The notes under the pieces: generated by a model
What the model was told of the DNA's origin: nothing
The model's input: the letters and a program-made list of their open reading frames with translations, nothing else
Database searches by the model: none
Shown: positions 50,712 through 62,220 of the stretch, piece after piece
Layout of the letters: every line of letters starts with the position of its first letter
How positions within the stretch are numbered: position 1 is the stretch's first letter
Position numbers and translations under genes: made by a program
Origin: Thuidium tamariscinum
Taxonomy: Eukaryota > Streptophyta > Bryopsida > Hypnales > Thuidiaceae
DNA: 64,000 nt
Direction of reading: 5' to 3'
NCBI GenBank assembly: GCA_947034885.2
Contig: OX344754.2
Span: forward strand, 23,516,501 to 23,580,500

Positions 50712-52467
50712 TACTGAACTGCTTATGGTCTATGCACACTTGCAGTTAGTAAAAATTTAGGTGCATTTAGAGGGGGCGTGGTTAGACAGAATGACCCTAT
50801 TGAGCCTCTTTCAGGGGCAAGGATGGAATGCAGGCAAATCAAGCAGCTACTCCGCAGCCCTCTGAGGATCCATCAATTTACTACCAATTGCGGTTTAACC
50901 CCTAAAGTTCTTTGACTATGTTTTCACCAAAAATCCTTCAAAACTGCCATTTCTAACACAAGTACCAAATATTCAAAAAATATTGTTTTTGGACACATAT
51001 AACCATAGGATCTTGTAGAATTCAGGTTTGAAAAGACGAGGAAAAAATTTCAGACATTTTTACCGTGTGGATTACAAGATATTAGTGTTTGAAGTTACAA
51101 AAATCCTTTTTTTATCACTGCAAAAATCCGGGCAGCTACACTTTACAAGCTCACATTTGCATGAAAAAGAGTCCAAAATGGTAGTGCTTCTTTGGATTCA
51201 TTCTCCAAGTCAAGTTGGCTACATGCTCAAAAAATTTCAAATCATTTGGAATTGAACAACATATAGAAAAAAAATAGTAAGTAAAAAGAAGTGGAGAATG
51301 ATTCAAAATACTAAATTGTTAAAAATTTATTTGCGAAATTGAAACTTGCCAATCCCAATGGTTCAAATGTTGTAATAAACAACCTACACCCAAAGTTTTT
51401 ATTTTTTTCCAAAAATATTGAAAATTGAGTAAAATAAAGGACTTCAAAGTTTATTTTAGAGTAGGGAATCTATAACTACCCGCAAACTAAAACTCTTCAT
51501 AACTTTTGACTCATTAGTCCAAATGGAATGGTTCAGAGCTTTCCACGTATATATAAATCTATTAAATCAATTTCAATTTTTTATTTTCTAAAAAAGTGAT
51601 TTTTTCTGATCTGCCCAAACTGCCCGAGTTGAGAAATAAACAACATATCATGCGATAACTTTTTAACCATGCAGTCAAAAGTCACGAAAATTGTTGGGCT
51701 TTAAAGATATTCCTCGTCCACACCTTCTGTTAAAATTTGGTCCCAAAATATGAAAACATCTAGTCACACGTACCTGCCCGAAATAGTTATGTTGCCAAAA
51801 AAGGCATGTTGGTCCTTTAAGGGTTAAATTTGAATTTTCCAACAAAGAATATGAGAATGCTATAGAACCCAAGATTTCCAATAAGAAAATTGAGGCAATG
51901 ATGCACATTTCGTGCCGTGTGTTCATTTCAGCCTCATTTGAGCCTCATAATCAATCTTATGTCAAAATGGGAGAGGAGAGAAACTCTTTATACTAGTGGA
52001 GTAGTGGTGGGTGGAACAAACCATGTGGGATATGTGATTTAGGAGGAAAAAGAGCTCCTCCATTCATGGTTGTGGAAATGCAGGAATTGTGATAAAAATC
52101 AAATTTCAGACCTCATTTAAACATAGTAGACTATACGTTTTCAAAAAACCTCAAACTAATAAAAGTTGGGGAATCAAGTACACTTTTACCTCCAAAAATC
52201 CGTTTGAGATTTCAATACTCCACCTAAAAGTTATGGACAAATTTTAGAGGAGGTGTTCAAAAATGTCCCCAAAAAATGTCCTTTCCACACACACACCTCT
52301 AGAATTTGTCAAGAACTCTTACATGAGGCTTCAAAATCTCAAGTGATGCTTAGAGATAAATGTTAGCTTGCTTCTCCCACTTCTTCTAGTTTGATTTTCT
52401 TTTAAAGAAACTATTATATGATGCCCAAATAAAGTCTAAAATTCAATTTCAAGCACAATTCTTGTGT
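50712..52467 (+). repeat. Left arm of large inverted repeat (with TTAA insertion)
   Basis: About 827 bp of arm sequence plus a 929-bp insertion. It matches the reverse complement of 54676-55509 from GAACTGCTTATGGTC to GCACAATTCTTG, with scattered substitutions. The outer part is relatively GC-rich (GGGGGCGTGGTTAGACAGAA). The pair could be the long terminal inverted repeats of a Mutator- or foldback-like element ~4.8 kb long, or an inverted duplication. Confidence 0.85.
50895..51827 (+). mobile_element. piggyBac-like TTAA element, family A, with known empty site
   Basis: 933 bp including both TTAAs. Ends TTAACCCCTAAAGTTC and GGTCCTTTAAGGGTTAA. The flanks CCAATTGCGG and ATTTGAATTTTCC are contiguous around a single TTAA in the inverted-repeat partner (55318-55321), which shows precise TTAA duplication. 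The interior has no long ORF. Confidence 0.9.
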
Positions 52468-54675
52468 TTTTACTTACATCTCAAATTCTTAAGAACTTTA
52501 AATTAATATTTCACCATTATTGAAACAACATGACAAATACAAAGTAGACACTTAAGGTTATCTCAGTAATGTCACAAGTTGTGTTGAATCAATATTGTTA
52601 ATCAAAGGTATTGTGTCAATAATTTGAATATGGGATGTAGGAATATTGAATCCACTATTATTCAAAGGTATTGTTTCTACATTTTTAGTATGGTGTTGTA
52701 GAATATTGAATCAACTATTACTCAAAGGTATTGTTTCACATTTTCAATATGGTAGTGTATAATATTGAATCTATAATTATTTATGGTTGAATTCTTGAAA
52801 ATCATCTTCTACAAGGGTTTCTCAAGACTTATAAAAAAAAGTAGTAACCTCATTTTGTGCTTGTAAGGGCTTGTTCTATTTTAATTGATTCATGCTCACA
52901 AGTTGAAATGTTGAAATGTTGAAATGTTAATACAAGAATGTTGTCAAATTTTAATTCTTTTGCAATAAAATTGCTTTCAAAATTGTGACAGAGAGTGCTT
53001 TTGGGATTTGAGTGAGGGAATAATATCCTTTTACAATTCATACCTTTCAATTGATGTTGAATGTCTACATCAAAACAACATTTGGATTTTTGAAATGTTG
53101 GTGGATATTTTATGCCAATTGTTCATCCCTTATGTATTGCAAGCACTTGATGATAGATTAATGATGATAAAAGAAACTTTTTAATATCCAAAATTCCAAT
53201 TACTTGAGAATACAAAAGGAGACTATTTTCCTCTCTCAAGCTAATTAGATTGGATTTGAATATTGTAGTGTGATGCAAATATTGATTAATTTATTTACTA
53301 GGTTTGTATGAGTAGAGTATTGTACACACAATAACACTTTTTGTTTAGTAGGATGTCAAAGCATGTTGGAGCTCTTATCACATAGAGGGTATCTTACAAG
53401 AAATGGAACTTCTTATGAGAAGGTATGAAATGTGTATTAATTTCAAATTTAAGTGTCTATTGATGATATGATGTTAAAACAATTTAACTTTTGTTATACA
53501 TTTAACCATTAGGAAAACATCCTAAAATATTCAATCGTTATTTCAAATAACATTAGATTAGTTTTTAGTTGTGAAAACATCTTTGAAAAAGAGCAATAAT
53601 GTACCAAATGTTGAAACAACAATGAAAGAAGGGGGAAGTAAAATTAGATGAATGGCTTCATTTTCTATAAACAAGATTGAGAAGTGTTGAATATGATACA
53701 ATGTTAGTAGTGGAGTATTATCAATTTAGACCCTACCTACATGTGCTATTAATAATACATAACATTTGAGTTATTTGTAAAGTACACTAAAACAGGGTTT
53801 AAACCTATGAGTTTGGTGAAAAAGCTGGTTGAGTTAAAAAAGTCAAAATAAAAGTGGGTATGAAACTTATTTTTCCATCAAAATGGTGCCTAAAAAAGTT
53901 TGGTCCCCACTTTTGAAGTTGTATGACACAAGTATCTTGCAAAAAAGTTTGACGCTTCAACTATAGTTGCCTTTTCAACTTCAAAAAAAGTCATGCTCAA
54001 AGTGGGGGGGACTTTACAAATAACTCAATTATACAATTTTTTTGACATTCTTACTTTGGTTGATGTTCAAATTTATGATTAGAAAATATTCTTATCAAGC
54101 TTCTAATATCTATAATGATTTGTATTTGTCAAATTGATTAAAAAACACACAACTTTCAAGTATCTGATAAGTACAATTTTTATTTCATTCTTTGAATGAA
54201 AGTTTGTTGTGATTGACAAAACTTATGCATTACATACACACATATTTCATATATATATATATATAAGAAATATTTACAATAGAGAGTTGAGAAGAAAAGC
54301 ATCACTACTTAGATTCTCATAAAGTAACTACATGTATATATGATTGAATATGCAATTGCACATTGTTTGTATAAAGAAACTACCAAACTCTTGTAGAATT
54401 TCGGTGGAAGTTAGTGGAGTATTCTAAAATCTCCAAAAATGCATTTTCTTTTACATAACATATGAATAAATTATAAATTTTCACAATGCTACAAAATTAG
54501 TATTCCTACAACAATATTGTACAAATTAGGTAGGAATTTGTAAAGACTATCACCTTATGAAAAGGATTACAATAGGGTTCAATTACTCAAATAGAAATTC
54601 TACACCTCTAAGATTGTACAATTTTCAATACTTTTCAATTTTATTCATAAAAAATGAAGTTGCTAATGGTTAAGC
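52468..54675. other. Spacer between large inverted-repeat arms
   Basis: AT-rich; no transposase or other gene recognised. Contains a 60-bp tandem repeat (listed) and a short AT microsatellite near 54250. Confidence 0.55.
52586..52780 (+). repeat. 60-bp tandem repeat, ~3 copies
   Basis: CAAAGGTATTGT recurs at 52603, 52663 and 52723, each followed by a variable stretch and GAATATTGAATC. Confidence 0.85.
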
Positions 54676-55509
54676 GGAAACGCAAGAATTGTGCTTGAAA
54701 TTGAATTTTAGACTTTATTTGGGCATCATATAATAGTTTCTTTAAAAGAAAATCAAACTAGAAGAAGTGGGAGAAGCAAGCTAACATTTATCTCTAAGCA
54801 TCACTTGAGATTTTGAAGCCTCATGTAAGAGTTCTTGACAAATTCTAGAGGTGTGTGTGGAAGGGACATTTTTTGGGGACATTTTTGAACACCTCCTCTA
54901 AAATTTGTCCATAACTTTTAGGTGGAGTATTGAAATCTCAAACGGATTTTTGGAGGTAAAAGTTTACTTTATTCCCCAACTTTTACTAGTTTGAGGTTTT
55001 TTGAAAAAGTATAGTCTACTATGTTTAAATGAGGTCTGAAATTTGACTTTTATCACAATTCCTGCATTTCCACAACCATGAATGGAGGAGCTCTTTTTTC
55101 TCCTAAATCACATATCCCACATGGTTTGTTCCATCCACCACTACTCCACTAGTATAAAGAGTTTCTCTCCTCTCCCATTTTGACATAAGATTGATTGTGA
55201 GGCTCAAATGAGGCTGAAATGAACACACGGCACGAAATGTGTATTATTGCCTCAATTTCCTTATTGGAAATCTTGGGTTCTATAGCATTCTCATATTCTT
55301 TGTTGGAAAAATCAAATTTAAACTGCAATTGGTAGTAAATTGATGGGTCCTCAGAGGGCTGCGGAGCAGCCTCTTGATCTGCCCGCTTTCCATCCCTGCC
55401 CCCGAAAGAGGCTCAATAGGGTGATTCTGTCTAACCACGCCCCCTGTAAATGCACCTAAATTTTTACTAACTGCAAGTGTGCACAGACCATAAGCAGTTC
55501 AGCTTCAGT
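54676..55509 (-). repeat. Right arm of large inverted repeat
   Basis: Reverse-complement partner of 50712-52467 without the TTAA insertion. It lies just downstream of the HAD gene's 3' end. Confidence 0.85.
55318..55321 (-). other. Unoccupied TTAA target site
   Basis: Single TTAA in the arm corresponding to the two TTAAs that flank 50895-51827 in the other arm. Confidence 0.9.
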
Positions 55510-55658
55510 ACCGGAGTGCTATTACATGACAAGAGAGTTTTATAACTTTCACATATGGTATTGAAATCATGCATTCTTTGGTTCATGAGAATCCTCTTCA
55601 CTTCCCTAACAAGAATGCTTCCTGTAAAAATCAGACCCTCCACTGAAAGAAACCAAGC

Positions 55659-56672
55659 TCAACAACCGAGTTGGGTAGCGAGGTCTGCAAGATCATCAGC
55701 CGTATAATCCACAGGCACAGACAGGACGGTATCGTCTCCCTGAGTTTTGGGGCGAGACACATGAGCAGTGGCAATCCCAGGGCACGCAGCCAACGCGCCT
55801 GCAATGTCATCGGAATGAGCTGCAACAAACAAAGTTTCTTCCACCGAAAACCCCAACCCAACAACGGCATCACGATACACAGCTGCCTTGGGCTTGTAGT
55901 CGTGGGAGTATTCGCCGCCGAAGATGGCGTCCCACACAATTCCATTGCGACGTGCGAGATCCACCATGATGCGCACATGACCATTCGAAACCGGCGCTAC
56001 CAGGTGGCGTTCACGAATCCGCTTCAGAGCTTCAGGAACCTCCGGCCACGCATCCAGTTGATGCCAAGCCTGCAACACCCAATGGCTGATTACAACTTCA
56101 CGAGGCTAAACCTCCACAATTTCGGATGAATCGGGACACATTCGAACACCTTCTGGCAAATTAGGGCAAATTCGGACAGATTTTGACTAATTGAAGGAGA
56201 AATTGAGGTAGATTAGAGAAATTTTGGGAAGGAAATTTTAATTTCGTGGAACTGGAACTGACCAAAGACTGTACCCCGCGCTACCCATGTGAGAAAAAAT
56301 CCTGCACAAATTCGCCTACTGAAGTGACCTCCACCGAATTCTCGAAACCAGTTCAAGTCAGGGAAAAGCAAGAACCCCTGCCTGCACGAGCTTCTCCTTG
56401 GTTGATGCGTCCGTGACAACTGCGAAGTCCGCCAGCACATCCTCCATAGTCTCGGCTTCCAGTGTGTCAATGTTAACCCATGCGCGCTTGCCGTCGCGCA
56501 CAGGTTTCATTGACGACTGAATGCGCGCATTCCAGTCGGTAGCAAACGCATCGACATCGAGGGCGTGCTTAGCCAGTAGTCGCGAAACCTCGCGAGTGAC
56601 TCCGGAGTGGTGATCCACCAGGGTCCCAAACGTGTCGAATATAACAGCGCCGAACTTCTTCTGAGACGCCAT
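55659..56672 (-). CDS. HAD-family type II haloacid-dehalogenase-like protein
   Basis: Two exons, 56672-56376 and 56069-55659, give 235 residues, the usual size for type II (S)-2-haloacid dehalogenases. The start is the ATG of MASQKKFG. HAD motifs: I, VIFDTFGT with nucleophile Asp13 and Thr17; II, PVSNGH with Ser127; III, YKPK with Lys158; IV, AAHSDD at 182-187. The donor is uncertain: GGG|GTTCTT at 56376, or GC-AG CAG|GCAGGG at 56382, both in frame (two residues fewer for the latter). Type II members cleave carbon-halogen bonds via an aspartyl ester, but motif IV has Ala-His where characterised dehalogenases have Ser-Asn, so the substrate is unknown. No targeting peptide is seen; probably cytosolic. 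Exons are GC-rich against AT-rich flanks. Confidence 0.85.
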
Positions 56673-56950
56673 GGCCGGCAACAACAATCCTAACTGAGAT
56701 AGCTATGGAGGAGATGAATCAATCAAATGAATTGATGGGTTCCGGCAAAATTGCGGAGCTCTGGATGCGTGCTTCAAATGCCTCGCCTCTTTGTTTTGGA
56801 ACACCTCTTTGTTTGTAAGGTAAGGTACTTGACAAGAGAATTCTTGTCTAGGATGGAGAGGTCGCCATATGCGTAGCATGTCACTCTTGAGTATATTTAA
56901 AAGTAGCTAGGTATCCTACAGCTATAGAAGGTACTTATAACATAAACACT
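56673..56950 (-). promoter_or_regulatory. 5' flank of HAD gene
   Basis: Moderate-GC leader then AT-rich DNA on the minus strand upstream of ATG 56672. No defined promoter element was identified. Confidence 0.35.
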
Positions 56951-58965
56951 TATAATACAAGGATTCGAGTTGCTATTTGTAGTAGTTTATATTTTTTTTA
57001 AGTTCTTTTTGAAGTCTACTTTTGGTGTCAAATGTCAAAAATCTAATATGAAAAATGAATGATAGTGATTTTTCTATTTAAGATTTTGTGCAAGGGTACC
57101 CATTGCAATCTTGAATTTCTATAGTATTGAGAGTTCTTGAAAACGAGCCTCAAATACACTAAATCTTGAAGGAAAAATCACATTCAAAATTCATTTACAA
57201 AAATTGTAGAGTAGATTTTGAAAAGCCATAAATTGATTGGAGTTATGCACGTAAGGCCCTTTAACCTCATACTTTTTTGGTCACCAACTTTTCAGATTTG
57301 AATGGGGGAAATAAGATAGAAAGACTTTACATCACTTTTGTAGTTTTATACCCTCATGTTCAAACATTACAATCTTTCACTCCGATCCATAAGTGATATT
57401 GTTGTATTTTCTTTTCTTGTGCAGTGGGGTACCAATCAAAATGTCGTTTTTGAATTCGCAGTGAGAAAAATTTCAGTATTGCCAACTTTGAAAGCCTCCC
57501 GAGAGCTCAAAAATTGGTATTTTACCACGAAATTTTTACCACAGCATCATCCTTAAGTTAATTATATGTATGCCAAATTTCAAGTCCAAAATATTCACCG
57601 AAAAAAAGTTATTCAAAATCTACCAACATGGGTATTAATGAGAAACATTTCACTACTTTCAACTTTGACACCTTCCTAAGGATTGAGTTCTTTTTCTTTT
57701 TCCATGAAATTTTTGTCATGAAACAATCTCTATGTTTCTAATATGCATAAAAAATTTCAAGGTAAAACTTTTTTTTCTTAAGAAGATATTTGAAATCTCC
57801 CAATAGGTTTAGTTTTGAGAAAATTTTCACAATTGCCAACTTTGACACCCTCCCAAGGGCTGAAAAATTGGTTTTTTACTATGAATTGTTATTTGCGAAG
57901 TCATCTCTATGTTGATAATATGTTCTCCAAATTTCAAATTCAAATGAATTACCAAAAAAAAGATATACAAAATCTCCCAACATGTGTAGTTGTGAGGAGG
58001 AGTTTTTGAGCCCTTAGTATAGTGCTATTTTGTGGAGCAAAGTTTGACATGAATGTAAAAACTCAACCTCACAACTACACATGTTGAGAGATTTTGAATA
58101 TCTTTTTTTGGGTAAGTGTTTTGAACTTGAAATTTGGAATATATATTATCAACATAAATTTGATCTTATTCAGAAAAATTCATGTTAAATAGACAAATTT
58201 TCAGCCCTTGGGAGGGTGTCAAAGTCAGCAATAGTGAAAATTTTCTCACAACTACACATGTTGGGAGATTTTGTATATCTTTTTTTTGGTAATTCATTTG
58301 AATTTGAAATTTGGAGAACATATTATCAACATAGAGATGACTTCGCAAATAACAATTCATAGTAAAAAACCAATTTTTCAGCCCTTGGGAGGGTGTCAAA
58401 GTTGGCAATTGTGAAAATTTTCTCAAAACTAAACCTATTGGGAGATTTCAAATATCTTCTTAAGAAAAAAAAGTTTTACCTTGAAATTTTTTATGCATAT
58501 TAGAAACATAGAGATTGTTTCATGACAAAAATTTCATGGAAAAAGAAAAAGAACTCAATCCTTAGGAAGGTGTCAAAGTTGAAAGTAGTGAAATGTTTCT
58601 CACCACTACCCATGTTGGTATATTTTGAATAACTTTTTTTTGGTGAGTCTTTTGGCCTTGAAATTTGTTGTATATATAATTAACTTAAGGATGATGCTGT
58701 GGTAAAAATTTCGTGGTAAAATACCAATTTTTGAGCTCTCGGGAGGCTTTCAAAGTTGGCAATACTGAAATTTTTCTCACTGTGAATTCAAAAACGACAT
58801 TTTGATTGGTACCCCACTGTATAATCTCTAACATGTTTAGTTTTAATTTGTATGGTTACATTTCAAACAAAATTCTTACAACTTCTCAAAATATTGGCAT
58901 TTTGTTCAATTTAAAGCAAATTCCAAGAAGTTCAAAACATACCTTGGGCATTTACGGGTTATACT
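56951..58965 (+). mobile_element. TTAA family B copy interrupted by a palindrome
   Basis: 57000-57421 follows family B (AGATTTTGTGCAAGGG, ATTGCAATCTTGA, GAGCCTCAAATACACTAAAT) and 58820-58965 supplies its end, TTGGGCATTTACGGGTTAT, a decayed family B terminus. The 1.4-kb palindrome at 57422-58819 sits between. The left end is not sharply defined. Confidence 0.55.
57422..58819. mobile_element. Palindromic (foldback) insertion of 176-bp units
   Basis: Arms 57422-57996 and 58245-58819 (575 bp each, x pairs with 116241-x, high identity, almost no indels), spacer 248 bp. Ends CAGTGGGGTACC / GGTACCCCACTG are perfect inverted repeats. Within the right half the block TGTCAAAGT recurs about every 176 bp (58217, 58394, 58571, 58747), and the left half mirrors it. 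No transposase; no clear target duplication. Confidence 0.8.
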
Positions 58966-60094
58966 ATAGGTGTATAGTCTTTTAAGCTTGCAAGCTCACA
59001 CTTTTAGGCTTACATAATAGCAACCCTCAAAGTCACAATATGCGAATTCTAAATTTGAAATGTCATTTTAAAAATCTAAGAGTTTGTAGTATATACACTA
59101 GATTTCCAAAATCCAAAATTAATTTTGTAAATTTGTATGTGCATTGAAAAATTAAAAAATTAAGTATAGGGAATTTGGTACTCATTTTTATGGCCAAATC
59201 ACAAACTATTGCTTCATCATTTATCCATCTCATTCTTCTTTTTTGTTAATTTAATGACAGGTTTCAAAGACCATGCATCACGTCATAAGCCATCATTTCT
59301 AAATACTTCTATCCCAAAACGATTGTCTATAATATTGTTGATATTTTTTTATGCCAATTGCATTGATTATATTGTGAAGAACATAATTAAGAAATAAAAG
59401 TTCCAAATTTTGTATCACTAGAATTAATGAAGAACATTGCATGTGTTTATTGCAACCTATATAAAATTAGTTGTCAAGAAGTCTTTTTATGACCTATTCA
59501 AACAAACTTGATAAAACAAGACATTCAAAGTAGACAATCACTTTAGGATAGAGATAATACTTAATTGTGTATTTAATTTTGATAAATAGAAACACATTGA
59601 CTTTATCAAGTAAGAGATTGATTTCATTCAACCATTTTTTTCTAATTTTTGAAAAAGTACCAAGATGACAATCATGTCTAATTTTATGAAGCACTATTAA
59701 TCTATGTCCATCCATCTTTTGGGCAAAAAAATGTTTTTCAATTTATATATATATATGCATTGTTTCATTTAAAATTGGTGAATTTATCTATATTATAATT
59801 ATAATTAGAAATGTTTCAACCAAAAAAAATTTACGTTTATTTGGCAAAAAAGTAGAGATACATAGTACTTATAATGAGTTGAAAATTATCTAAAATTTGA
59901 TCAATCAACTTATTAAAATCTATATAGCTTGATATTATTGAATGAAAAAAAGGTCATTATCAAAGAGGCTTGGGTGTGTAAATGAAAACAATTACTTCAA
60001 TCATTTTTACACTATTCTTCATATCTGCTTTTGCTTCTTACACAAAATAATTTCAAATAAATTGGGTTATTCTTGTTATATTTGCCAATGTCTT
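58966..60094. other. AT-rich intergenic DNA
   Basis: I see no gene or defined repeat here. Confidence 0.5.
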
Positions 60095-61048
60095 TTAACC
60101 CCTAAAGGTTTTTGACTATGTTTTCACCAAAACCGCTTCAAAACTGTCATTTTTTAGACAACTATCAAATTTTAAGAAAAAAACATTTTTGGACAAAAGT
60201 AACTGTAGGATCTTTTAGAGTATAATTTTAAAAAGAGGTGGAAAAAATTTCAGCAATTTCCGCCGTGTAGATTGCAAGATATTAGTGTTTGAAGTGACAA
60301 AAATCATTTTTTTACCACTGCGGAAATCCGGGCAGCTGCACTTCACAAGGTTACATTTGTAAGAAAAAAAGTTCAAATTGGTGGTTACTCTCTGGATTCA
60401 TTCTTAAAGGAAAGTTGGCTATATGCAGAAAAAAATTCAAATCATTTGGAGTTGTAAAACATAGAGGAAAAAAATAACAAGTACAAAGAAGTAGAAAATG
60501 AGCCAAAACACTAAATTGTACACAATTTATTTATGGAATTGAAAATTTTTGATCCCAATGGTTAAAATGTTGTAATAAACAATCTTCACCTATTGCAATT
60601 ATTTTTATCCAAAAATATTAAAAATTGAATTAAATAAAGGATTTCAAACTTTTTTTGTAGTGTAGGAATTTTGTAACTAGCCACAAACTACCTCAAACTA
60701 AACCTCCTCATAACTTTTGACTCACTAATCCAAATGGAATGATTCAAAGATTCCTGCATACACAAAATTCTAAATAAAATATTTCAATATTTCATTTTTT
60801 CAAAAAAATATTTTTAAAGAAGTTTTTTTATCTGCTCAGATTGCCCAGAGATCAAAGGAAATCACATATCATGTAATAACTTTTTGACTATGTAGTCAAA
60901 TGTTATGAAACTTGTTGGACCTTGAAGCTACTCCTTGGGCGCATGTTGTGTGAAAATTTCAAAGAAAAAGAATAAAAACTCCATTCGTAGTAAGCTGCCC
61001 GAAATCGCTATGTTGTCAAAAAACGCAGTTTGGTCCTTTAGGGGTTAA
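60095..61048 (+). mobile_element. TTAA family A element
   Basis: 954 bp. TTAACCCCTAAAGGTT at the left and GGTCCTTTAGGGGTTAA at the right, flanked by perfect TTAA. Internal blocks are as in the other copies; it gives the uninterrupted version of the site where a family B copy inserted at 9496-10260. Confidence 0.8.
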
Positions 61049-61295
61049 ACTTGAATTATGAAATTATAACAACTGTAATTCATGAAATTATAAATTTAAT
61101 AATAAAAATTACTTTGAACCTCATAATGATTTAAAAGGTTGCATCAAAATTGTTGACATAGACTTTGTTTGGCAAAGTTATGCCTGAAAGACTTCCATTT
61201 CCTCAAGTTAGTAGGGAATTAACCTAGGAAGACATGAAGCTATATGCAAACAAAAAGTGCTTCTATAATAAAACCAAATGGGCATTCGGCATCAA

Positions 61296-62220
61296 TTATC
61301 CTTAAAGGACCAAGGTACATTTTTTTTGTAACATAGAGATTTTGGATAGGTAAGTACAATGGCAAAGTTTCATATTTAGAGCCCAAATTCTAATAGAAGG
61401 TGGGACAAGAAAAAGCATTGACTAAAGGCCCAACAATTTTTGTAACTTTTGACTACATGGTTAAAAAATTATTGCATGATATGTTGATTCTTTTTCAGTT
61501 TGGATTGTTTAAGCAAATTAAAACAAAAATTTAAAAACAAAAACTTGAATTCATTTTCTAGATTCATATATGTGGTAAGCTTTGAATCATTCCATTTTGA
61601 TAAACAAATCAAAAGTTATCAAGATTTTTAGTTTGCAAGTAGTTGTAGATTCTCTACCCAAAAATAAACTTTGAAATCCTTTATTTACCTTATTGTTCAA
61701 TATTTTTGGAAAAAAATTTTAAAAATAGGGTGAAGATTGTTTATTTTAACATTGGAACCATTGGAACTGGCAATTTTCAATTTTATAAATAAATTTGTAA
61801 CAATTTAGTAATTTGAATCATTCTCTATTTCTTTCTACTTACTACTTTTTCCTACATGTTGTACAATTCCAAATGATTTGAAATTTTTCAAGGGGATAGA
61901 AAATTTGCCTTGAAGAATGAATCCAACGAAGGACCAATATTTTGGACAATTTTTCATAAAAATGTGAGCTTGTGAAGTGCAATGGCCTATTTTTTTGTAG
62001 GACTAAAAAAACGAATTTGATCAATTCAAAAGCTAATATCTTGTAATCCACGTGGGAGAATTTTTGAAATTTTTTCGCCTTCTTTTTAAACCAACACACT
62101 ACAAGATCCTATATTTAGATGTGTCAAAGATTAAAATTTTCAAATAATTGGTACTTGTATTAGAAATAGTAATTTTATAGCATTTTTGTGAAAAAATAGT
62201 CATAGAACTTTAGGGATTAT
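61296..62220 (-). mobile_element. TTAA family A element, inverted and decayed
   Basis: 925 bp in minus orientation: starts TTATCCTTAAAGGACC and ends CTTTAGGGATTAT, with TTAA decayed to TTAT at both ends. Internal family A blocks appear reverse-complemented, for example GGTACTTGTATTAGAAATAG and CACGTGGGAG near 62050. Confidence 0.65.

Noticed and set aside
58068-58431. Regularly spaced repeats suggestive of CRISPR
   Set aside because: Repeats are ~176-bp units with diverged sequence throughout, without short identical repeats and unique spacers, and the context is eukaryotic.
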